In this document: piece by piece, positions 36,001 to 43,388 of the stretch
How the letters are laid out: each line of letters begins with the position of its first letter
Numbering within the stretch: the stretch's first letter is position 1
DNA from: Carboxylicivirga caseinilyticus
GTDB taxonomy: Bacteria; Bacteroidota; Bacteroidia; Bacteroidales; Marinilabiliaceae
Assembly: GCA_025499705.1 (NCBI GenBank)
Contig: JAFMVE010000011.1
Coordinates: forward strand, 60,759-124,758
Direction of reading: 5' to 3'
Length of the DNA stretch: 64,000 bases
Made by a program: the position numbers and the translations under genes
Notes under the pieces: model-generated
What the model saw: the letters and a program-made list of their open reading frames with translations, nothing else
Database searches by the model: none
Told to the model about the DNA's origin: nothing

Positions 36001-37370
36001 TCAACATCAGAAACAACGGATGTGACATTAACACTACTGATAAAGTAATTAACATTGCTGTCAATTATGGTTCAGATATCAGTAGTTTCGATCCTGAATT
36101 ATACGCTTCGCCAGGTTCGGTAATTAGTCCAACCGGAGTGCAGGATTTTACCAATGGAGCCATAACCTATTCGTTCACTCAAAGTGGAAGTACGGTGACT
36201 TATCAGGTGAATGTAGCAGTTGAGGGCAATCCTGTATTACCCGATTTTCATGCTGATCCGGATGTGTTATATTCTGAAAAAACAGGACGTTTTTATATCT
36301 ACCCAACAACTGATGGTTATGCCGGATGGGGTGGATATAGTTTTGATGTATTCTCTTCACCTGATTTGGTTCATTGGACCAATGAAGGTACGATACTTGA
36401 TTTAAGTACAGACCAGGTATCATGGGCTACAGGTAATGCGTGGGCTCCTTGTATCGAAGAGAAAAAGATGGCCGATGGCTCTTATAAATATTACTTCTAC
36501 TTCAGTGGTAATGCAGGTGATAAAAAAGAAATTGGTGTGGCTGTAGCCAACGATCCTACTGGTCCGTTTATCGATTCTGGTGAGCCAATGATTTCGCAAC
36601 TACCTGATGGTGTTGGAGGTCAGTTAATCGATAGTGATGTTTTCACCGATCCTGTATCTGGTAAAAGCTATTTTTACTATGGTAATGGATTTATGGCAGT
36701 TGCAGAGTTAAATGAAGATATGATCTCGATTAATGAAAGTACTGTTACGGTAATTACTCCTCAAGGAGGTTCATTAAGCGATTATGCCTTCCGCGAAGCA
36801 GGATATGTATTCTATCGTAATGGACTTTACTATTTCCTTTGGTCGGTTGATGATACAGGTTCGCCAAACTATCACGTGGCTTATGGTACTTCTACCTCTC
36901 CAATGGGCCCCATTAATGTAGCAGAGGAACCAATCGTAATTATTCAGGATGCTGATAATGAATTGTATGGTACAGCGCACAACTCAATACTTCAGATACC
37001 AGGAACTGACGAATGGTATATTGTATATCATCGAATCAATGCGAATTATCTGAATAATGATCCGGGTGTACACCGTGAAGTATGTATTGATAAGATGGAA
37101 TTCAATGAGGATGGAACCATTAAACAAGTTGTGCCAACTCGTGCTGGAATTGAACCGGTAATCCTCGATCATACTATTTCAACAGGAATTACAGATGTAA
37201 TAAAAGCAGGAAAAAGAAAGGCTAATGGCAAAGTAGTATCCGAGGAAATGTATGATCTAACTGGTAAAAAGGTTAGCAAAAAAAAAAATCAAAAAAAAGG
37301 AATCTACATCGTTAAAGAAACATTCGAAAACGGAGTAGTTATAACACACAAAAACTTCATAGTAGAATAA
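33078..37370 (+). CDS. Multidomain LamG-LamG-Ig-GH43-GH43 protein with T9SS-type tail
   Basis: This 1430-residue secreted protein has, in order, a signal peptide (about 1-32), two LamG-like jelly rolls that are close repeats of each other (about 35-250 and 265-465), two atrophied bacterial Ig-like repeats (aBig_2-like, about 475-655), a first GH43-like five-bladed propeller (about 660-990), a linker domain (about 995-1045), a second GH43 (about 1050-1370) and a C-terminal sorting tail (YDLTGKKV...GIYIVKE). Both propellers keep candidate acidic residues: RDPHIL, IDGDIVF and VEGSGVF in the first; HADPDVLY, IDSDVF and FREAGYVF in the second. GH43 enzymes act mainly on arabinose, xylose or galactan linkages. 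An 11-A run, then TC, then 8 A lies just before the tail. Confidence 0.88.
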   Translation: MNRRGAIKNNSIILTILLWSVGASMLFNLHGQNLKVHYGLSGDSQGSTSVIDESGNGYAAALTNGATISTYDGQSVIDLGTSNGYVDLGSSFGTAVASLADYSVMTKVFIPTTSSITGNGNFVWTFANSNDIANDAKGCLFFSAKNTRYAISPTNWSSESGISNSSAMTKGSWQTLIYVQRNGVGKIYINGQMIVSGDITMTPSELGATSYNYLGRSCYSGDAYLSNAKIADFRVYDGPLSTDQVEELSGISSEYYPTTVLAKFDFATAQDVDGNYTGTLNNGAEIISYGDGSVLSLGSNDGYFNLSSGFGAQVATLDSFSISTNILIPSTTDVSGNGNFVWCFANSDNMASAANGNLFFRAAQTRYAITETYWTSESTVSAGEQLLKGEWINLTYTQRNGNGRIYVNGDLVAEGTITVDPKDLGATAYNFLGRSCYSSDAYLEAACYDDFTLYQGVLKESDIWTICESLTPLNDVNDLITLNAAIESLTIADADQVRSSLLLPTTAGNGVSVSWTSGNTNVISNTGVVSRPAVGSDPVVVVMTATLTFNNVSGTKEIEVTVLPQYSDETSVSLDLENLTITGNINNIKSSIGLPIKTDEGSMVVWSSDSPEYLDNVGKVVQLSPTGNGKKKVILTATVIKGEESATKTFEVWVAEKEDRAAYLFSYFTGNDKDGEQIRFAVSNNGFDYTPLNNGQRIISSDTISLKGGVRDPHILRGEDGYFYMVVTDMKSAEGWSSNRGMVLLRSNDLVNWTHSTVHFPDRWPDIWANVLRVWAPQTIYDPAVGKYMVYFSLYTGDATAPYDRVYYCYANEDFTDLEGEPQILFDRGTATIDGDIVFNDADNLYYMFFKNESLGGISQVTSPTLTQADGEAPSSQWSDPTPPKQQTTLAVEGSGVFQLINSDDWVLMYDCYTSGHYQYCISPDLQNFTYVQDNYSINARHGTTISLSQEELERIIAKWPSTALTNEPEGARNINIRNNGCDINTTDKVINIAVNYGSDISSFDPELYASPGSVISPTGVQDFTNGAITYSFTQSGSTVTYQVNVAVEGNPVLPDFHADPDVLYSEKTGRFYIYPTTDGYAGWGGYSFDVFSSPDLVHWTNEGTILDLSTDQVSWATGNAWAPCIEEKKMADGSYKYYFYFSGNAGDKKEIGVAVANDPTGPFIDSGEPMISQLPDGVGGQLIDSDVFTDPVSGKSYFYYGNGFMAVAELNEDMISINESTVTVITPQGGSLSDYAFREAGYVFYRNGLYYFLWSVDDTGSPNYHVAYGTSTSPMGPINVAEEPIVIIQDADNELYGTAHNSILQIPGTDEWYIVYHRINANYLNNDPGVHREVCIDKMEFNEDGTIKQVVPTRAGIEPVILDHTISTGITDVIKAGKRKANGKVVSEEMYDLTGKKVSKKKNQKKGIYIVKETFENGVVITHKNFIVE
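37278..37298 (+). repeat. Homopolymeric A runs (A11-TC-A8) inside the GH43 gene
   Basis: Eleven A residues (37278-37288), TC, then eight A residues (37291-37298) encode a KKKNQKK stretch directly upstream of the sorting tail. Such runs are prone to polymerase slippage, which would change the frame of the last 28 or so codons. Confidence 0.85.
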
Positions 37371-37375
37371 AACAA

Positions 37376-37409
37376 GAAAAAGCGGTTCCGGGGAGGAGCC
37401 GCTTTTTTA
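37376..37409. terminator. Bidirectional terminator between GH43 and GH27 lipoprotein genes
   Basis: A stem of about 12 bp (AAAAGCGGTTCC / GGAGCCGCTTTT, one G-T pair) has a T-run on the plus side and a T-rich tail on the minus side. Confidence 0.88.
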
Positions 37410-37427
37410 ATATCAATTGTATTTTTA

Positions 37428-38798
37428 TTATTCAATGATGTAAAGAACTGAAGCATGAGGAGCCAGAACTTGACTAAACGTTTCAGCTTCTATTTGTCCA
37501 ACTACTTCTCCAGTCCATAAGTTGGTAAGTTTTACTTTTCCTGAAAGTCCCAGATCAGCAAACTTCACTTCTACTTCCTGTTCAGAATTATCTGATAAAT
37601 TAAATAATGCCAGGTAAGTAGAACCTTCGGCTTCGTTTTTAGAGGTTATAGCAGCCTTGTCATCTTTTAAATATAACTGACGAACTTGAGAACTCTGAGC
37701 GTGCATTTTCAAGACTTCTTTATTGGTAAGAAGCGATAATGTGAAATCATCGTTACTTGGAAGATCGCCACCAAACATAAGAGGAGAACGGAAAATAGTA
37801 AAGAAAGTCATTAAAGTGTATTGCTCGTCTGGTGTCAGGTTAGTCATACGGTCATCACCCACTTCACCTCTGATTGATAATCTACCCAGTGGAATCATAT
37901 CACAATCAGGCCATGTTCCTGGCTTAACATATTGATACCAGTCTTGTGATACTTCCATTAAATGCTGGATGTGCCACCAGCTATCCCAAACATCATTCAC
38001 CATTCGCCACATATTTGCATTCTCGCTAACATGAGCTGCAGCGTCTTCAGGTGTTTCTCCCGGAGATGTACTTAACACAATCTGACGACCGCAATTATCA
38101 ATAGCCTTTCTGATTAAATCTATCTCATCGGCATGGTAAATAGGAGCAGAAAGGTCATCAATCTTGATGAAATCAACTCCCCAGTCAGCATATAATTCAA
38201 AAATTGAATTGTAATATTCCTGTGCACCCGGTTTATCAGCAACAATTGTATAATTGTCTTTAAGCCATTTGCACTGATTTTCGGTGGTGTAGATTTGGTC
38301 TGCAGTAATGCCGTCGGTTCCTTTAATAGGTAATTTTTGATCTACTGCCATTTTTGGAATCCCACGCATAATGTGAATCCCAAATTTCAAACCTTTACCA
38401 TGGATGTAATCACCCAAAGCCTTAAAGCCACTGCCGTCGGCTGCAGATGGGAAACGGTTAACTGCAGGCATGTATCTGCCGTATTCATCCATTACATAAA
38501 CTGGATCGGTTTGATTGTAGCCGTGAGACTTGGTATTTTCAACAAACCATCTGATATCAACCACTACATATTCCCAGCCGTAATCTTTTAGGTTTTCGGC
38601 CATGTAATCAGCATTGGCTTTTATCTCGTGTTCCTTTACTGTAGGACCATAGCAGTCCCAACTATTCCATCCCATTGGTAGTGTTTGTGCCCATTGTTTA
38701 AAATCGACAACTTCTGCTTTTTTCTTTGGAGTATTACATGCAGCAAGAAGTGCTACAAAAGCCATCGAAAAAACAAATTTCATAGATCTCTGATTCAT
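37428..38798 (-). CDS. GH27 alpha-galactosidase-like lipoprotein
   Basis: This 456-residue protein has a lipoprotein signal peptide with lipobox LLAAC (Cys about 21) followed by a charged linker (NTPKKKAEVV). The GH27 barrel contains LPMGWNSWDCYG, the nucleophile region DFIKIDDLS and PDCDMIPLG, and ends in a simple, uninterrupted C-terminal beta domain (about 375-456). It is clearly paralogous to the barrel of the 945-residue protein but lacks the nested binding repeats and the T9SS tail, so one copy is probably a membrane-anchored lipoprotein and the other T9SS-exported. The gene is convergent to GH43. An ATG at 38783 is an alternative start. Confidence 0.92.
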   Translation of the reverse strand: MNQRSMKFVFSMAFVALLAACNTPKKKAEVVDFKQWAQTLPMGWNSWDCYGPTVKEHEIKANADYMAENLKDYGWEYVVVDIRWFVENTKSHGYNQTDPVYVMDEYGRYMPAVNRFPSAADGSGFKALGDYIHGKGLKFGIHIMRGIPKMAVDQKLPIKGTDGITADQIYTTENQCKWLKDNYTIVADKPGAQEYYNSIFELYADWGVDFIKIDDLSAPIYHADEIDLIRKAIDNCGRQIVLSTSPGETPEDAAAHVSENANMWRMVNDVWDSWWHIQHLMEVSQDWYQYVKPGTWPDCDMIPLGRLSIRGEVGDDRMTNLTPDEQYTLMTFFTIFRSPLMFGGDLPSNDDFTLSLLTNKEVLKMHAQSSQVRQLYLKDDKAAITSKNEAEGSTYLALFNLSDNSEQEVEVKFADLGLSGKVKLTNLWTGEVVGQIEAETFSQVLAPHASVLYIIE

Positions 38799-38831
38799 GA
38801 ATTACTTTTTTTTGTTTAGTGATATTTTATG

Positions 38832-38877
38832 CAAAGATATTATGATATTGTAGTTGATGCCTGCAGATTTTCGTCAC
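38832..38877 (-). promoter_or_regulatory. GH27 lipoprotein promoter, possible weak HTCS site
   Basis: The minus strand has TATCTTTG (38839-38832), a perfect -7 box, 34 bases before the ATG. At the same 38-base distance as in the GH2 and GH43 promoters it reads GTGACGAAAATCTGCA, which matches the GH2 operator at 10 of 16 positions including the CGAA core. The promoter is likely and the operator uncertain. Confidence 0.4.
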
Positions 38878-38949
38878 ATTAATGTAATAAAATGTGCAAT
38901 TAGAGTTACTTCGGTAGTTTTGATAAGGCAGATAGTTATTAATTCAAAG

Positions 38950-39615
38950 TTATTTATCAAAGATCATTTTCTCAATATCCTCCAATGATAATTTTCCCTG
39001 ACTATAAAAACCCATTTTCCATCTAAGCCTGTTCAAGATAGATTTTGGGTTGTCGTATTTTATATTGTATCCACAAACCAAACAAAAACTTACTTTTTTA
39101 TTCCTGATAATTACATGTTCTGAACATTCACAGCAAGGGCAGTCTTCAGAAGACAAATCTTTATAAAATTTTTTTGCGTTATAGATTTGGCGAACCTTTT
39201 TTTGAGATAATGAACGGGTGTGAATTTCATTCAGTAGCTTGTTGGTACTTTGATCTGAAAGCCTGTAATATCTCATTGCCATTGCAGTAATTAATTCGTT
39301 ATCGCTAAAATGATCAACAGCTTTTAAAAAACGTGCTTCCAGATTCTTGTTATGAGTTCGTCTGTAAAAATGATCAATATCCGCTGATCGATATAAAGGA
39401 ACATAGGCAGTATCCATATTAGTTTTACGGCTGTAAAAATATCCCATTAGCCATCCAAGTGCTCCTCCAGTAATTCCACAGATAAGAATAATATCAAAAG
39501 ATATTTCTTTATTGAGGTCGTTAAAAAAGAATATGCCAGCCATCAAACCCAATGTGGTTCCGGAAGAAATAAATGCTATCCAGCCACGTATTCCATTAAC
39601 TTCATTTATTCTCAT
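38950..39615 (-). CDS. Hypothetical membrane protein with C-terminal zinc ribbon
   Basis: I do not recognise this 221-residue protein. It has two transmembrane helices (about 12-30 and 39-60) and a helical, charged central region (about 80-155). A four-or-more-cysteine zinc-ribbon-like motif follows: CPCCEC, then CLVCG about 20 residues later (about 160-188). The membrane-plus-zinc-ribbon layout suggests a membrane-associated adaptor, but this is a guess. The gene is transcribed alone. Confidence 0.65.
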   Translation of the reverse strand: MRINEVNGIRGWIAFISSGTTLGLMAGIFFFNDLNKEISFDIILICGITGGALGWLMGYFYSRKTNMDTAYVPLYRSADIDHFYRRTHNKNLEARFLKAVDHFSDNELITAMAMRYYRLSDQSTNKLLNEIHTRSLSQKKVRQIYNAKKFYKDLSSEDCPCCECSEHVIIRNKKVSFCLVCGYNIKYDNPKSILNRLRWKMGFYSQGKLSLEDIEKMIFDK

Positions 39616-39760
39616 TAATTAGCTTCAGTTTAAGGGTACAGTTAAACACATGGGAGGTGTGCTTATTGGTAAAAGTTCTCGTTTTGGATTTAATTATTTC
39701 GTTAAAATAACAATTATCAACTTCTTAAACAATATGAGTATAGCTAATTTTAGAAGGTAG

Positions 39761-40663
39761 TTAAGAGTTAACTTGCTTTTTACCTAATTGGTAAGTAGCA
39801 AGGATAGAACCAATGATGATTACCAGACTAATGATGACACTTGCATCAAACGAATAATAAGTCTCGTTATTAGGAAAATTTGGCTCATTTCTCTGGTAAA
39901 ATTGATAGATAATAACAGCCATAAAATTATTTGTAAAATGGGCGGTTATTGGCATCCATATATTACGGGAATAGATCATCATATAACCCAGAATCAAACC
40001 CAGAACAAACCTTGGCAGAAAAGTGAGAAACTGAATATGAATTGCGCTAAAAATGATTGCAGTGATAATTACAGCTATATGAGCATTTTTAAATAGGTTC
40101 ATCAATTCACGCTGAATCAATCCCCTGAACAACCACTCTTCTCCAATGGCCGGTAACACAGCAATCAGAAAAACGGTTACTAAGGTTTGTTTCCAGTCAG
40201 AAGTTGTAAGCATTAAATCTGTTAAATTAGCAGCTTGCTCTTCTTTTAATGAAATCCAATTGGTAACACTACTTAGAAATTCGGGTAACTGAAGTTGTTG
40301 GTTGATCCAGGCTGTCCACGAAATAAAAGACTGACTAAGTAGAATTGTAATGAAGGCAATGAGGAAAAAAGCAAGATTAAATTTGCCTTTTCCGGGAATC
40401 ACCTCATTATTCTTGAGATATAGCAAATGTACAGCTAAAGTAGAGGGTAATATAAAGACAAATAAGCTTTGAAGAATCTGAAGGACCTGAAGAAACTGGA
40501 TGTTGTTATAAATATCATCTGCTGAGTTAATATCAACTCCAAATACTGGTTTGGCAATTAAGAGACTTATTAGTGAAAGTATTAATGAGCCTGTAAGAAC
40601 AATTATTATAAGGGTTAATAATTTTAAAATAGGAGGAAAATGATTTAATGTACCTTTTGTCAT
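39761..40663 (-). CDS. CPBP family intramembrane metalloprotease
   Basis: This 300-residue protein from the ATG at 40663 has about eight transmembrane helices and the CPBP (Abi/CAAX protease-like) motifs: GEEWLFRG with the paired Glu and Arg (about 173-180), SAIHIQF with a metal-binding His, and the final HFTNNF. Members cleave substrates within the membrane or act in immunity to bacteriocins; the target here is not known. The longer frame to 40690 is rejected because a TATTTTTG -7 box (40686-40679) lies inside it. Confidence 0.88.
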   Translation of the reverse strand: MTKGTLNHFPPILKLLTLIIIVLTGSLILSLISLLIAKPVFGVDINSADDIYNNIQFLQVLQILQSLFVFILPSTLAVHLLYLKNNEVIPGKGKFNLAFFLIAFITILLSQSFISWTAWINQQLQLPEFLSSVTNWISLKEEQAANLTDLMLTTSDWKQTLVTVFLIAVLPAIGEEWLFRGLIQRELMNLFKNAHIAVIITAIIFSAIHIQFLTFLPRFVLGLILGYMMIYSRNIWMPITAHFTNNFMAVIIYQFYQRNEPNFPNNETYYSFDASVIISLVIIIGSILATYQLGKKQVNS

Positions 40664-40678
40664 TCGTTTGATTTTATT

Positions 40679-40686
40679 CAAAAATA
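40679..40686 (-). promoter_or_regulatory. Predicted promoter of the CPBP protease gene (-7 box)
   Basis: The minus strand reads TATTTTTG (TAnnTTTG), 16 bases before the chosen ATG. The -33 element was not resolved. Confidence 0.45.
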
Positions 40687-40743
40687 ACAAAAGGTAATAA
40701 TCAAAATAAATTTTGGTTGATCAAATTAACCTGGAGTAACCTC

Positions 40744-41793
40744 TTAGAAAGCTACCCTCATACCTAACCAACCTGTTACAGGAGAATATCCCGGGAATTG
40801 ATCTTTCCAAGCCTGTATATCATCCGGATGTTGTTCCTGATCGTATATGTTAATATCGAATTCCCCGAAAACCTGAAAATGAGGACTTGGTTTGATACTT
40901 ATTCCTCCACCAATAATTAAGAATGTTGTAACGATATCGCCATTATATCCACCGTCATAAGTTCGTGCCATACCGCCGACTTTACCATAAATAGCAACTC
41001 CTCCAAAATCAGCAGGTGCAATAAAATCTAGTCCAAATCCGGTAATATTTGATTGTGTATTACTTTCTCCATACAAGCGTAAAAAATGACCAATATCTGC
41101 ACCATAACGCCAGGCTGTTCCTTTTGCTCCATTGCTTCCCAACATGGCAAACATACCAACTGAACCAAATCCAAATTTAGCTTTATCATTCTTTTCTTTG
41201 TTCACATCATTATTTGTTTCCTGCACATATGGCTTTTCAAAATAAAACGGATCTGGTTTATCTGCAACCAATGGTTTGTCATCCCCATAATTATCAAGGT
41301 TGAAATCTGTAAAATCATGTGTAATGGTATACGTTGTATCTTCATTGATTACAAATGTGTTATTGTAATCTTCATAATCATTGTACGCGATTCTGATTTG
41401 ATGATTCCCCCAACTGATTGGATAATTGTTGACAGGTGTGTAGCCAATTAATTGATTGTCGAGGTAGACTATTGCCTTATCCGGATTTGATTGAATACTG
41501 ACACTTCCAGTCTTTGGGGTGAGGTCAAAATGATACTCCATAGTTGAATCAGCATAACAAGTCACCAGTGTATAAACATCGTGATAATTGTTTTTGCTGA
41601 TTTTCACTTTATATTTCAGTGGTTTGTAATCGATGAATTGTGCAGGTGAATTTTTTTGTATATCAGGAAATTCCTCCAGACTTATGGTGGCATTTTGTGG
41701 TGTTGTTGAAATAACAAAAGAGCCTTTTTCTTGAGCAGAAAGGTTGAAAATAATAAAAAGAAATGCCAGAAACAGGGGTTTAGATTTGTGCAT
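40744..41793 (-). CDS. PEGA-domain outer-membrane-associated protein
   Basis: This 349-residue protein from the ATG at 41793 has a signal peptide (about 1-20, ending SAQ) and two PEGA-like beta domains (about 22-95 and 97-165, with GSVSIQSNPDKAIVYLDNQLIGYTP). An acidic linker follows, then a C-terminal region of amphipathic strands (about 205-349) ending in Phe (MRVAF), as in outer-membrane beta-barrels. PEGA domains are generally thought to bind surface structures; the function here is unknown. The longer frame to 41829 is rejected because the predicted transcription start falls at about its first codon. Confidence 0.82.
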   Translation of the reverse strand: MHKSKPLFLAFLFIIFNLSAQEKGSFVISTTPQNATISLEEFPDIQKNSPAQFIDYKPLKYKVKISKNNYHDVYTLVTCYADSTMEYHFDLTPKTGSVSIQSNPDKAIVYLDNQLIGYTPVNNYPISWGNHQIRIAYNDYEDYNNTFVINEDTTYTITHDFTDFNLDNYGDDKPLVADKPDPFYFEKPYVQETNNDVNKEKNDKAKFGFGSVGMFAMLGSNGAKGTAWRYGADIGHFLRLYGESNTQSNITGFGLDFIAPADFGGVAIYGKVGGMARTYDGGYNGDIVTTFLIIGGGISIKPSPHFQVFGEFDINIYDQEQHPDDIQAWKDQFPGYSPVTGWLGMRVAF

Positions 41794-41834
41794 AATTCGG
41801 GATTTAGGTGTAAAAACATACACAAACAATATGC

Positions 41835-41862
41835 CAAAAATAAAGCGCCGTTAAAGGCGCTT
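41835..41862 (-). terminator. Terminator of POT transporter gene overlapping the PEGA gene promoter
   Basis: A 7-bp GC-rich stem (AAGCGCC / GGCGCTT, 41843-41862) is followed on the minus strand by TTATTTTTG. That T-tract overlaps TATTTTTG (41842-41835), a TAnnTTTG -7 box 41 bases before the PEGA gene start. Confidence 0.7.
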
Positions 41863-41866
41863 AATA

Positions 41867-43321
41867 TTATTTAGATTCTGATTTAAGAATAAACCTGTCG
41901 TAGATAAATAATGCAACAACAGCACCCATGGCAATTCCTGAATAAAGTATCCAAATCTTTGCCGGATTATAATTATTCCATAAATAATTAGTCAATTCTA
42001 CATCGTTCATTCCTGTTAGTTGCATGGCTTTGTTCCAATAATCGTTCTTAGAAAAAGAATCAGATATTTGTTGAATCTCCAGTCCCCTTTTTGCTATTTC
42101 ATTTTGCAGTAGAGTAATTTTTCCTGCTGCATTGTCATATAAATCACCAGATACAAAGCCAGCCAATTGATGTCCAGCAGCTATTGGTAAGAAAGAAGTT
42201 CCCATGTAAAGGGCCTTTTTATCAGCAGGTGCAATGCTGCCAACATATTCAGTGAATTTGGGACTACTTGCCATCTCGCCAATACTGAAGGTTAACACAC
42301 CAATTAGAATGAACCAAATGTTTTGAAACGCAAACATCATTCCTACTCCAATTGCCAAAATAAAGATCCCACTCATCATTGCATTTAATGGTTTGTATCG
42401 CATTACAATACCTGAGATCCAGATTTGAAAAACAATGATGAAGAAAGCATCAAAGCTTCCAATGGTAACAGCACTAATGGTACCATTATCCCCAATTGCT
42501 TCTGCCAACCATGGCCATATACTATGAAGTGCATCATAAAATAGTGTTGTATCAACCCAATCATCAACAAAAACAGGGAAAGCATAATAAAGTTGGTTAA
42601 AGGCTGTCCAAAACGCAATCATAATGATTAGGAACAAAACGTACTTGAAATTTTGTAGTGTAACCCAAATGTTTTTTAGTGCTTGCCCAAATACCTGAAG
42701 CAATGGTTCTTTGTTTTCAATTAATTCCCGGCCAGGTTCTTTGAAAAGTAAAAGGACGAACAGATAATTTATTGATATGGTGATCATTGACAGATAAAAC
42801 ACCCAGTCCCAGCTTTTTTGATAGATAGCCCCGGCAATAAATGGACCAATGAAACCTCCAATATTAATCATCATATAAAAAATACCAAATCCAATAGATG
42901 CATTATCCTTATTGGTAGTTTTTGATATCATGGCTGAAATAATAGGCTTAAAAAGTGCACCTGCAAAAGCCAGATAAATATATGCAGCAAATACTAATGA
43001 AAATGAGTTAAATGTGGAAACCATCCAATATCCACTTACATACATTGTATATGAAAGTAGAAGCACTTTTTTATAACCTACTCGATCTGCAATGGCCCCG
43101 GTAAATAAAGGTAAAAAGTAAAGAAGCATAGAGCCTGTTCCCATTATAATACCTTTCTGACCAGCACTAAAACCTAGAGCACCTGTATCACTACTGTTGA
43201 CAAGATATAATGCAAAAGCCATGTAAAAGCCATACCAAGCCCAACGCTCGAATAGTTCCATGGTATTTGATACCCAAAATACTTTTGGGAAGCTTTTAAA
43301 TGTAGTTCCTATTTTAGACAT
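41867..43321 (-). CDS. MFS transporter, POT (proton-dependent oligopeptide) type
   Basis: This 484-residue inner-membrane protein has 12 or more transmembrane helices. The N-terminal MELFERWAWYGFYMAFALYL resembles the POT-family ExxER-YG motif, followed by the MFS loop GAIADRVGYKKVLL. The central part has POT-like inserted segments (about 235-270), and a loop of about 60 residues (about 380-445) precedes the last helix. The transport of di- and tripeptides by proton symport is the family expectation. The gene is followed by a terminator, and its neighbour upstream is an M28 peptidase, which would fit peptide uptake (inference). Confidence 0.82.
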   Translation of the reverse strand: MSKIGTTFKSFPKVFWVSNTMELFERWAWYGFYMAFALYLVNSSDTGALGFSAGQKGIIMGTGSMLLYFLPLFTGAIADRVGYKKVLLLSYTMYVSGYWMVSTFNSFSLVFAAYIYLAFAGALFKPIISAMISKTTNKDNASIGFGIFYMMINIGGFIGPFIAGAIYQKSWDWVFYLSMITISINYLFVLLLFKEPGRELIENKEPLLQVFGQALKNIWVTLQNFKYVLFLIIMIAFWTAFNQLYYAFPVFVDDWVDTTLFYDALHSIWPWLAEAIGDNGTISAVTIGSFDAFFIIVFQIWISGIVMRYKPLNAMMSGIFILAIGVGMMFAFQNIWFILIGVLTFSIGEMASSPKFTEYVGSIAPADKKALYMGTSFLPIAAGHQLAGFVSGDLYDNAAGKITLLQNEIAKRGLEIQQISDSFSKNDYWNKAMQLTGMNDVELTNYLWNNYNPAKIWILYSGIAMGAVVALFIYDRFILKSESK

Positions 43322-43388
43322 ATTTCCCTTTTTAATTTACTTATAAGGTAAAAATAAGGGCTTTGCAGTTGAAATAGTATGTTATATG

